This document shows positions 11,164-23,100 of a stretch of DNA of 64,000 nucleotides, in pieces. Every line of letters starts with the position of its first letter. Position 1 is the first letter of the stretch. The position numbers and the translations under genes were made by a program. The notes beneath the pieces were generated by a model. It did not search any database and had not been told where the DNA came from. It was given only the letters and a program-made list of their open reading frames with translations. This DNA is from Cristatella mucedo (taxonomy: Eukaryota; Bryozoa; Phylactolaemata; Cristatellidae). The stretch spans positions 53,501-117,500 of the forward strand of contig WPIO01000093.1 of NCBI GenBank assembly GCA_009760855.2. Reading direction: 5' to 3'.

Positions 11164-11383
11164 TCATTTGCCGCCGGATGCCGGTAGCAGAATGGCAGCA
11201 CCACTCCCGGGCACCGTGGCGAACAGGCTGTCCGACACTCGGTGCGCCTTGTGCGCGTCGCCGTCGTAGTATGCGCTCTTGACTTTGGCCACGAAGCTGT
11301 CGACTTGGTTGGCGAGGACGAGGGAGACGGCGCAGCCTCCCCAGCCGGCTCCAGTCAGCCGCGAGCCCAGGGCGCCCGACTCG
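11164..11383 (-). CDS. GALK2: GALK2 exon 9: [11 protein letters not shown] and stop
   Basis: The acceptor is CTGCAG just after a GA/CT run. It encodes [20 protein letters not shown] and [16 protein letters not shown], then ends SGGK-TGA. The AGWGG loop is the third GHMP motif. Confidence 0.93.
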
Positions 11384-12034
11384 CTGCAGCGGCGGCAGAG
11401 AGAGAGAGAGAGATGCATGCGCGACAATCGCCATAGAACGCTTAAAATGTTGAATACAAAAGACAGCTGAATAAGCAGCCCTTCACAGCAGTGACGCGTG
11501 TGTGCATGCACTGATGTAGCAGCCTCCCCCTAAACAATTACGTCCGCACAGCATCCCACGTCCGCCCATCTTACCACTAGGCCAAACCAGCGCAGCACGT
11601 AATAATATTCATAATAATATAATTCATTTGTATAGCGCCCTAGGAGAACTTAATGTATATTCAGGCGCTTGAAACATGCCGCGGGGCTCGAGCCCAAGAC
11701 CTCGGTCATCAAATACATTCACACCTTGACCTTGGTCGGGTCGAGCAGCTTGACCAAGTAGAGCAGCTACAGTCAGTCCATGACATGTAGCAGACCATGA
11801 AGCAGTGCACAACAGTCACGAAGAAGGGTCGAGTCTTTTTTTAAGGAGGTACCCGTCGTCAGCACTTGGATCAGCACTGGCACGATTCGGCGGTCAACTG
11901 GAAAGCCTGCCGTGTATGCGTGGGTGCGCGAGATTCTCTGCATAGTCCATGGCCAGCGACCGCCAGGCACCGGTCCACAACGGCAGCAATAAACAGAGAA
12001 ACCCAAAAATCAAGCCATGGGTATCAGAGAGAAC

Positions 12035-12116
<82 letters not shown>

Positions 12117-15100
12117 CAGACAGACGGTGAAGAGTGCAAGATGTAGATGCTGTAAGAGACTTGTGGAGACTTGAGATGACGGAGAGAGGGTAGACCTTTC
12201 ACTAGATGACTATATCAGTTCCATGCATCGTACCACCCGCTTTTCGGAATCCAACAGTCTACAAATACCTCATACAAACCTTAAATCCTTTGGAGACCGT
12301 GCATTTAGTTCGCATGCTCCCAAAGCCTTGAACTGCCTCTCGACCTGCGTCAGAACATCCTCTGACCTGACCACATTTAAAAAGAACTTATAAACGCACC
12401 TATTTAGGACAGCATTTAGTGGGTCCCTGTGATTCGTCCTTCACGTGCTTATGCGTGCTGACACTGTGCATGCTGCCACTAACCACATTTGCATGCTGAC
12501 CCTGTGCATGTCACCCCTAACCATGTTATTAATTTTGTTTGTTTATCAAGCATGATATTACTCACCATTCAATTGCATTTTCCTCTGCAGCAAATGTAAA
12601 GCGCCTAGAGAGAGATTTATCGCCTATCTGTCAGCACTTGTTGGCTACTCTGCCACCTCCAAATTTGGCGGCCAAGGGAAGTCACCTAAACTAGCTCTCT
12701 GGGTAACAACACTGCAGAGATAAAGCACTTAGGCATTCGATAAATTTTCCCCTTTCAGTGAGGTAAACAACATTGATTAGATGCAATTGTAAATACATTT
12801 CTCTGCTTACGAGCGTATGTTCTAGTATTATTTGCTTTTCCACTTCGCATGCGAAGGAAACAATTTTATTGAGAACGGGTTGCGTTTAGTACGGGTTGTG
12901 TTTAGTACGAGTTGATACTGGTATTAGCGTGGGTTGCACCATCTGAGTCAGTCACGTTGAGAGTGAGGTCTTCATCATCAGAAATTCCCCTTTTTTTGGC
13001 AAGCACCTAAGCATTTGACGATACCTGTTGATAAAGACTGCCACAATTAATATGGTGATACAGGCTCTCGTGTTGTTCTCCCAGCTGCTTTATTATCAGT
13101 CTTCACAGCTGTTTCAAGAGTGAAGCCCTTTGAGAGACAAACAGCTGTAACTAGCTGCCTACGAGGACCTACCTCCGGGAGAACCCTTGGATAGGTGGCA
13201 CCTGAGCTTCCTACCTACAGCTTAACATCGTCAAGGGCAAGGGTTACACTAGGATCAAAACATCCGGTATATGAGCAAAACATCCGGTATTGGGCATAGT
13301 GTCATGCAAAGTCGGTGCGATCAGAGTCGTTCCAGGCGGCAAACACGACTAAAACATGCCAAAGTATACAACATGTGCAGCGATGAGCCCAACGATGAGT
13401 CAGCTACTGGGGAAGGCACCGAGCAAGAGCTCCTTACCGGCAGATTTGTACGAGCCGATCAAGCTCGGCACAACTGCACTCGTAAAGGTCACGGCAGCTG
13501 GCATGGCTGTCGCTCATGAGCTTGCCGAGTTGTTGCACGAGTGCCATCTGGTGCTCTGCTTCTGCATCAGCGGCGCAGCTACGGTCTCCACCGGCGGCAG
13601 CAGCAGCAGCAGCACGGCTGCAGAGCTCCTGGAAGTGGAGCACTCTGGCGGCTTCTGAGAACACATGCTGAGCACGATCGTGGAGCCTGAACTCTTTAAC
13701 TACAGACAGACAGACAGAGGGCAACTTATGTTGCGTGATTAGCCCTGTTAAGCAACAATACTACCCTAATGGAGAGGACGCTACTTTTATAGACCTACGA
13801 GATGCTACTCCCGAACTTGGTCTAGGCCTGCGAGGCGATATGCAGTAGCTCTCTATAGTCATACTGCATGAATGCGATACGGCTACCAGCGAACAGGCGC
13901 CTCGGGCTTAGGCGTCAAGATTAAACCTGCTATCAGCTCTGTAACAACTACGATTAACATTGCCAATAGGATATGACACAAAAGCAATCAACAAGTTAGG
14001 TCTTGCAAAAAGCAGCAGTGGCCAAGGCTGCGGATTTTCCAAAACAGGTTTAAGATATAATAGCATTAATGAGCAACGTTTTTTTTTCACTTTCAATAAC
14101 GTACTGGTATTTGCTTTCGAAGAGTACACAATTTTGCTCCGTTTCTGTTTGCACGATTTTCGTTTGGCTTTACAATCACCAGTTTCTGGTTGCATGTTTG
14201 TCATTTGCTTTGCAAACGCCAATTATAATTGTCTTTTGTGTCTGAGTGTCCCATCAATCCAGGCTGTGAAAGGCAAATATGAAGATGCTACACATTGCCA
14301 AACCTAAAGGGGTAGGCTTTCAAGCCAGCCTTAAAGACCCGAAAGGGACTCGCCACTGCACATACACATAGTAAAGAATTCCAGAGACCAGCAGTTAAAT
14401 AGGTAAAAGAACCAGTCCCCCACCACCTAGAGGTAGCTGACCTGAATGGCTAGCCTGTGATCGAACCGGTGTGGGCTAATCAGTCCACCCTGCTATTGCG
14501 GTTAGTGCAGTGCCTCAGGGATCACACGGCTGCACGTGTGCATTTCGGTGTGAACCGGTCTTAATTGGCAAAACTGTCATTTAAACAGACTTTGAAGGGA
14601 CTTTGAGTATGTTTACAAGTATTTCAGCTCACCTACCCTTCAAGTGCAAATACTAGCATTTGCTAATCAGCATCTGGTAAAAGTCACATACCTCCTGGCT
14701 CCAGCATAATCAAAAACTGCAAATCATGAGACAGTTGGGTATTTTTGGCCATGAATTTTTTACAATCTAGTGCAAACTGAGCTCGAAAAGTGTCTTCAAC
14801 TGATTTCACTCTCAACGGGAAGCTAAAATTCTCCCGACGAGGTGACCAACTCAAAGTTGCTACCTACGTCGACATGCTAGCCACTCGCCCAACTTATAAA
14901 TGTCGGCTTTAGCTAGTTGTTAGTCTACCAGCCAAGGACTGAATCAATAATCACGGGTGCTTTACTGCCGTTTTGAGGCAAGCAATGCGCGAACCAGTCG
15001 TTCACTCGGTTCGGTTCACTCGTTCACTTAGTCTTCACTCGACAAGCTTCTGAGACAGTCCCTGATAGCATCAATATTATAAAGCTGGATGGCCCTTCAT

Positions 15101-15119
15101 AAAGCCACAGAACATTTTC

Positions 15120-15183
<64 letters not shown>

Positions 15184-18100
15184 CTTCCCCTCGCTCATTA
15201 GGTAAGGCGGTTGCTTTTCATGACCTCGGCCCCTAGGTCGTGAGTTCGAATCCTGCAGTGGGCGATCCTTTATCGCCACTGCAAGCGGTGGCGATAGTCG
15301 TAAAGGCTCTTCTGTCACTATACAAAAGGGGGCTGTTAAATCAGCTAGTCTTTATGTATTTATTTATTCTCCCTCCCTTCTCTTCCTCTCTCTCTCTTCC
15401 CCTATCTCTCTCTCTCTCTCTCCCTCCTCTACCCATTCCTCTCTCTTCCTTGCTCAACCTCAACCTATCCCAATTTACCGGTCCATCTAGCTGATGCAGC
15501 AGCTGCCGTTTCTTACCGTCGATTGTGTTCTGACTGAGGCTTATTGCAGCTAGCTCAGTCGGAGACACGTCGTCCAAGATTTGGCACACTTCGTCGATCG
15601 TGTACACGCCACCGTGCAAGTGCTGCTCCACGAGCAGTAGCATTTCCGCCAGGCCGAGTCCGAGGCGCACCTGCAGGTCGCCCAGCTTTCGCACCTCCCG
15701 CCAGTTCAGAGCGCTCCGCTTCGCCAGGACCTAGGATGGCAATTATTATTATGGAATGCATATGCCGAGAAGAGGTGTGGGATGAATCGCTACCGAGCAG
15801 CAGATGCACGCCGGCCAGCAGTCGTAGGCTGCTTTTCACCAAGGGAGTACGCTGCTGTCCACCCACTTGGGAGTAAACCTCGGCAGGAAGAAAGTCAAGT
15901 ACCAAAAGGAGTGTGAGACCTTCGATCGGAGCGCAGCTTCCTGCCGGCTCCAGCGCCAGCATGCACAATTACGGACGGGTGGCAGAAGCAACATGCGCTG
16001 ACTATAGGACAGATAAATACAGGACAGACAAATGCAGCCCCTCTATCTGACATCTGTCGGCTAGCATGTGCACACTGAAAGCAGCCGAGAGTTTTCAGTG
16101 CGCTCTCTAGAAAACTCTCCAACCTAGGATCAGCACAGTCCTTGTAGCTTTGTGGAGTTACTTTACATTACGACAGCATTGTCTAACACAGCCATGCACG
16201 ATCAGAGCGGCGTACAGCCCGGTTGCCATGACAGCGAGAGCAGAACTCGAAGAGCGGCAGCCAGCGACAGAAGAAGATGGACGAACCTGGCAGGCGAGCC
16301 GACATTCCACTACACGGATATTGAAATGCGACGTGGCGGCCTTGTTCATCTCCACTAGGCTGTTGCTGATGACGAAAGCCACGCCAGGCGGCAGTCTCAC
16401 CTCTGTGGCACGTATGGGATTGAACTCGATCAGCTTCGCCTAGGCATATATGCATTCGTACACGTAGGCGCGCATTAAGACTCTCTGCCAGTTGCACGCG
16501 TACTAGCGCTTTAATAGCTAGCTGCAGGCTGAAGTGCAGGCAGCCGTGGAAGGTGGGACAAACATAGAGGACGAGACAATGGCAACCCCCCCCCCAACGA
16601 GCCTCAGGTGCACGAGGCAGCACTTATAGGGCAAAGGACGGTGCCTAGATGCCAACCGACTGAGACCCGAACAGTCACTGCCTGTTGCTACATACACGCT
16701 GCATACAATCTGAGGGGAGGGAACCCTCAGCAACAAAATGCAACCTCCAGAAGCTGGTACACGAGGGTTCAAGGCCTCGAGCGTGATTCTGATTCGCGCG
16801 TGAGGCATCGCCGCCATACTCACAGTGCCACTCTCTGCCAGAAAGGAAATGGACTGGTCCATGCCTCCTCCTTCCGTGCCAATGTAGCGCTCACTCTGTG
16901 CGCACAGGCTCGCCAGCTCTACCTGCAGCAAGAGGAAGCAGTCGTGCGAATGACGCTGCGCCACGCTAGACTTTCATTAGAACAGCTGCCGCAGAAGTGA
17001 AATATCAATACACCTCACAACAATCACCCCTCCCATCCAAGTTTAAAGCGGCATCCACACTGACAAATGCTCATCGAACTGTCCTACCATCAGGACACTA
17101 CAGACACCTGGGCACTACAGACTGCAATGCACTGTGATGCACATACTTCTGTAAAGGCTGCCAACCAGTAGTTGTACAAGAAGTGGCTCGGTTGGCCAAT
17201 GGGCATTTAACGACAATCCACATCAGCTCGCTACAATCTAGGCTCGATATGGGAGCCGCGGGCCATAGCAGCACCGTGCAAAAGATTAGAGATAGCACGC
17301 TCAACCTCATTCCTGGCAGAAATTGAGAAGCGTCGTAAATAAGGCAGATGCATTACTGCCTGTGTGACACAAGATACAGATCGTTAGTCAACAGCAGCTG
17401 GCCTGAATCCTCATCTGCCAATTAACGTTGCAAAATTTGAGGGTGCCTTGATGAAGGCACCACGGACAGGCGAACTCGTGTGCATTCGTGACAGCGTACA
17501 CGTACACTTATGTGACTCTCTACTGGCAGATCTTCGTGCTTGTGCGATAAGAAATTTACAGATAGCACCGTAGAGTTCGGCAGTAAGGCTTGACTGCCGT
17601 GAACCTAGCAACTGCAACAGCAGACCACTTCTCTCTGAACCACACTGATTCTCTATCAAGTGGGCATGAGCTATCAGGACATGTAACTCATTTTCATTCA
17701 CTTACTCCGGCTCATCTATCTGAACACTAAGAGTGTTAATTAAAGTTTTAATTAAGTGTTCAGTGCTCGTGAATTAGCTAATTCACGAGCCTCCCTGAAT
17801 ATCCTCCACTCGTAGTCGACTGGACGTTTTCCTGTGCCTCTAACCAGGCTCAAATCCTTTCTCTGCCGACTGACATCACATCAACCTCATCATTATCAAA
17901 AAATCAAATGATACGCTACATTTCCAGCCTTTTTTGAAGTGCCTCTAAAAGACTTAGTTCTCTTAGGCTGCTAGAGCTTTTCCATAATTGTTTTATCATT
18001 ATAAATATATGACTGGGTGGTCTGAAGGACTATCTTTACAGCCGGTATGCCCACCGGACGCAATAGTTTTGGCACGATTTGATTGAACAAGGGCCAGGTC

Positions 18101-19271
18101 TTTAAGTGTGTGAATAAACTGCTGCTCTCTGCCAAGACCAGGCCGTGACCTAGCTAGTCGAGCCTGCCGGCATGGTAAAACAACTGCTGCTCCATAGTCA
18201 GCATAAAGAGGCAAACACGCAGGAAAGTCTATTGCATTAATAAATCATATTAAACTCTATAGCCTGCCAGTGGCTTTTCTATGGTGATGCACAGAGCCAG
18301 TTCAGCGGAAGGTAGAAAGGGGGCAACCCAATCAGTCTACTACTTGGCAAAGATTCTGTCCCTCAGTAGTATTCACTTGCTCATGCTAAAAATTTTCACC
18401 TGAGTTACATCTAATATCTTGCTTTCTATTTCACAAATATTGCGCTAAAATCACTGAAATGGGAAACTCCACCATGGACTTTCAGTCCTACTGTTATCAG
18501 GATCCTGGTGGCAAAGCTTCAGCTGAAACTATGCAGGTACCTATAGTGGACACGAACTCTAGCTGGCAGGTAAGGCGTATTACTTTTGATAAAACTTGTC
18601 ATGTCAACATATGACACGTCACGTCAAGTTTGTGGACGAGCACCTCTATTGTCTACTGTATTGAGGGTGGAAGGGCGGTCCTTTTTGGTTGTAAAATCAG
18701 CACAATACCAATATCTGAATGGCAGAACTAAAACAAAAAAGCCACTTGCATTTCCAAATATAAATAATAAAAGCTAACTCTGTATAGCCATTTCCAAATA
18801 TAAATAATAAAAGCTAACGCCTTAAAGCAGAAAAAAGTAATAACAGCAAGAGACTGAACCCCTGATCACTTTCAGATCTGTGTCGCCCTTAGGGAGTCCG
18901 AAGCTGCATGCCGAAAGTGCTCAACCGTATGATGGAATTATTTAGCCGAAAGTGCTCAACCGTATGATGGGATTATTTAGCCGAAAGTGCTCAACCGTAT
19001 GATGGGATTATTTAGCCGAATCTAAATAAAAAACAAAGGTCTGCCAACCTTAGCCGAGAAGTATAGCAGGTGCAGAAGGCACACCGGACGGGCGGGCTCG
19101 TTAGCACTACCAAACAGAAACTATAATCACTCATTTTGGAAAACCTTCGTGTCTTCGGCGTCCTCGCAGGGAGCCTCGAGCTGAGACCTCGGCTAAACTG
19201 GAATAGGCACCTCCTCACTTGGAGAGCCTCAAGCTACGGGCGTTGTCTGGCACAGCTCTATCTCTCTCTCC

Positions 19272-19336
<65 letters not shown>

Positions 19337-20148
19337 GAACTGCATAAAAAGAATTACCTCTTTAGAACCTCGAAAAAAATACGACCACCCTTTCAAACAT
19401 TATAGTGCCCTCTGGAACCAAGCCTGAAACTCGCAGAGGAAATGCAGCTGCCGCAGCCTCTTAAGAGGCAGCTCTCTCTCTGCACGGCGGCCTGCTCTCT
19501 GGAGCAGCAACGCGTGAGGCACAACGTGTCACACGAGAAGCCTTCACGGAGCCTCGAGAGTTGCTCTCAGAGCTTGCGACTCGTCAAACGCCCGCTATAG
19601 CCAACATTACCGCAAGCGCACGGCAGTGGTACCCCTGCCCTCCGTCTAGGAAGCCATGTCGTGACGTGTCATGGCTTCCATCTGACGAAGTGAGCAGTTT
19701 CCCGCCTCCTCGCGTCTGCATCCCGCCCCACTCCCCCCCCCCCGATAAGTACCGAGTAACCGATGCTCGATGAGCACGTGCTCCTCCTCCCCCCCCCCGA
19801 CCCTTAACGCTACTGCTGCTGAGCTTTCAGGCAAAGTCGAGGTGCTCAAGTAAAGATCCTCGAGCTCAAGAAAGATAACGGGCAGCAGCCGGTGAGCAAC
19901 CACGTGATCACGAGCACTGCCAGCAACAAGGGGGCATCGCCGACCCGCGATTCGCCAGTCCAGCGTCCAGCTCAGCAGCGGCTCAGCAGCTGCCACTTCT
20001 TGCTTCACTCACTGCGCGCCGCGATAAAGACTTGGCCTCCGACCACTCGAGTGCAGAACCTAAGAGCAATCAGCTGCACCGGCTATCAGCAAGAGACGGC
20101 CGAGCAGGCTGGCCTCCCCCCCCAGCCTCGACCGCCGCGGACCTCCGC

Positions 20149-20181
<33 letters not shown>

Positions 20182-23100
20182 GCCGCCTGGCCTCACTCAT
20201 CTGCTGCTATCAGGCTGCGGCATTACGGCCAAGTCGGGAGCGCTGCCACTACCGCAAGCGTGCAAAAGCGATAGAAGCATTGCCGAGCAGCCTGCAGAGA
20301 CAGCACGCAGCCAGTGAGCAGAGCGAATGCACAAACAGGACAACCCCGCTGGCCGCCTCCGAGGCGGCGGTGGCAACCAGCTCTGTTTCGCGTGAGCGCC
20401 GACCCGCCCGGCAGTCAGCTCCCTGATCCATAGTGGCAGGAAAGCAGCCGGCAGGGGCCACCTTGCACGAGAGCGTACCTTGCTTAGGTGCAGTGAGTGG
20501 ATGGAGGCGGCGGCCAGGGCAGCGCAGCAGACGAGCGCACTCGAGCTGGACAGGCCCGCGCTGGCCGGCACCGTGCCGCTCAGCACGACGTCCAGGCCGA
20601 CGGCAGTGCCACCACGTGTCGTGCACTTCGTCTGCTCTTCGGCTGCACCTTCATGTGCTTCCTGGGCGGCTCGGTGCTCGGTCACGCCTTTGTAGCCGCA
20701 GAGAAAGTAGTGGTGCCATCTAGGAGCCGACTTGTCGATGACATAGTCGTCACAGGAGGCCGAATAATCGCTGCAACAGTGCACAGAACCTGGTCAGCTT
20801 GGCTCAGCAGTAAGCCAGCGCTGCTGCTGCTGCTGCTGCCACCACACTGCCCTGCACACACCACACTGCTGCCGGTGCACCCACAGCCCCCTCTTTGACA
20901 CGTATGCAGCTGCACATCGGCACTGCAGGCAGAGAATTGGCTCTGCCAGCATGTCTCCCGTCGAATCAGCTCGAAATCTAGGTGTCATGTTCCAAAGTGA
21001 CCTCTCGTTAGACGACCACATCAGCTCCACACTAAAGTCTGCCTATTTTCAGCTTCATAACATTGCTAAAATTCGGGCTTGCTTAGATAAGGATACCACG
21101 TCCAAGTTGGTCCATGCATTTGTGACATCCCGTCTTCACTTCTGTAACTCACTGCTTGCTGGCCTACCGACATGTGCAATCAGGCGATTACAGCTGGTGG
21201 TGCAAAACTCCGCAGCTAGGCTTGTCTGTCGTGAGCGTCGTAGTTGCCACACCACACCACTTCTCGCCGACCTGCACTGGCTACCAGTCAAGCAACGAAT
21301 CGACTTCAAGGTTTTGTCGCTCACTTTTAGGTCACTTCATTCTTTGGCTCCAGCCTATCTCTCAGATCTACTCCCCCACGAGGCCAAGCATCGTACCATC
21401 CACTTTTCGGAATCCAACAGTTTACCACTACCTCGTACAAACCTCAAATCCTTTGGAAACCGTGCATTTAGTTCGCATGCTCCCAAAGCCTGGAGCTCAC
21501 TCCCAACTTGCGTCACAACATATCCTGACTTGACCACATTTAAAAAGAACTTAAAAACACCTATTTAGGATAGTGGGTCCCCGTGACTCGTCTTTCATGT
21601 GCTCATGCGTGCTGACACTGTGCATGCTGCCACTAACCACACTTGGATGCTGACCCTTTGCATATGGATGTCACCCCTAACCATGTTATTCATGTTGTTT
21701 ATCAAGCATGATATTACTAACCATTCAATAGCGTTTCCCTTTGCAGCAAATGTAAAGCACCTAGAAAGAGATTGAGTTCTCTGAGGGCGCTTTATCAAGT
21801 GCATTATTATTATTATTATTATGCACAGCCATGAGTGTATAGAATAACCAAAAATACAAAATTGTTACCTATTAATCAACAGCAACTTGACCAAAAACCA
21901 GCTTTGCTAACGTCATATGTCCTGATGGAGTTAAATCAAGTGTTCCTGCACCGACAGACCGTCTTGCAGCACCTGGCAGCCAAGTGTGCAGCTCCTCGGA
22001 ATCTCGAGAAGGCCTAAGATCTTGGTGTGGCCTTCCAAGAAAATGCATGCATGCAGCTCATATGTCTTTCCTTCCAATTTTAGTTAGCCACAATGCACGG
22101 TTTTTAATACTCCCCTGAAACGGTTTTAGCTGAAATACTCGTAAGAAGCATTCTTACATCAGTTCATTTCAAATCTGAGGCCGGTGGGCGCTTTGGCTGC
22201 AGGACTGCCAGCTTTGAATTCATTATCTGACCTCTGAGGGTCCTGCCGCTCAATCTTGATGGCTGCTCCTTCTTTCAACTTTCGCCCACCAGCTCGAACT
22301 GTCCCACACATCTATTCCTCCTGGTCAGGTAACCACATTTATATTTCGCTCATCACACTCAAATCGACTCAACTGATAAGCCAGAAGTGGTGTGACGTGC
22401 CAGCAAAAACGCTGCCGACAACCAGACGCCGAGCTACTGTGTTTTGCACTAGTAATAAACAGCTTAGTTTTGCCATTGGCCAACGTCGAACACTGAACTG
22501 CTTCAGGCATCCAACCAACGTGCACTGCAAATGAGGCCTTTTTGTTAGCTGTCAAAACATTAATGGCAAGTGGTGAAACAAAACGCCACAAAAAGTATGG
22601 CATTGCTGCAAAGAGGGAGAAAGGATCATAACATCTTCCGACGCAGACGTTGTAACTCGTCGATCGGCAAATCTATGCGGCACACGTGACACAGCCTTCC
22701 TCTCTGCTCGGCACAGAAAGTTTGAAATGAGTAAGAGGTAATTACATGCAGCAATTGTCGACGGCCAATGATAGCTGGTGCTCGGAGACTGACATAAAAA
22801 TCCTCTAATCAGTCTAGACGTCCTACACTGCCCGCCGGACTCGGCTGTGTTTCTCACGTTCTTTTGCTACTTGAGACGGAGTCTGCTGGCTAGCTACCGT
22901 ATGAACTGGAGTCTGCTGGCTACAGCACGAGCACCAGCAACCGCGTATGCTTAAGGAAACTGTCCAGCCTAACAGCCACTCTGTACTGGTGCTTTACATT
23001 AAGTTATTTTGAAACGAGGCGCCCCGGATGCGCTGGCCAACCGGAGCCGCTAGCCTCGAAAACTGGCGGGTCGCCAGCAAGAGACCTTGGCACGCGTGAG

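Larger units (their letters stand above)
11384..13437 (-). other. GALK2 intron 8
   Basis: It contains a GA run at the acceptor, a SINE-B, a long (GA)n and a LINE-B end. 12640-13430 shows nothing recognised. Confidence 0.75.
13700..15516 (-). other. GALK2 intron 7
   Basis: It contains a (CT)n run and a SINE-A near its right end. A plus-strand frame at 13960-14307 has no family resemblance. The remainder is unrecognised. Confidence 0.7.
16923..20478 (-). other. GALK2 intron 4
   Basis: The richest intron in tandem repeats: an old LINE-B, the 26-bp palindrome, the 30-bp duplication, the 35-bp x3 repeat, (CT)n and (CTG)n. 19420-20140 is GC-rich with poly-C runs and no conserved frame. Confidence 0.75.

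Noticed and set aside
15097-15318. Arg/Glu-rich protein across the CT repeat
   Set aside because: Translation of (CT)n/(GA)n joined to a SINE-A.
18911-19020. CRISPR-like array of 35-bp repeats
   Set aside because: Units are directly adjacent with no spacers, in an animal intron.
20197-20784. A single 195-residue gene
   Set aside because: Its first part is GALK2 exon 4 and the rest reads through the splice donor into intron.
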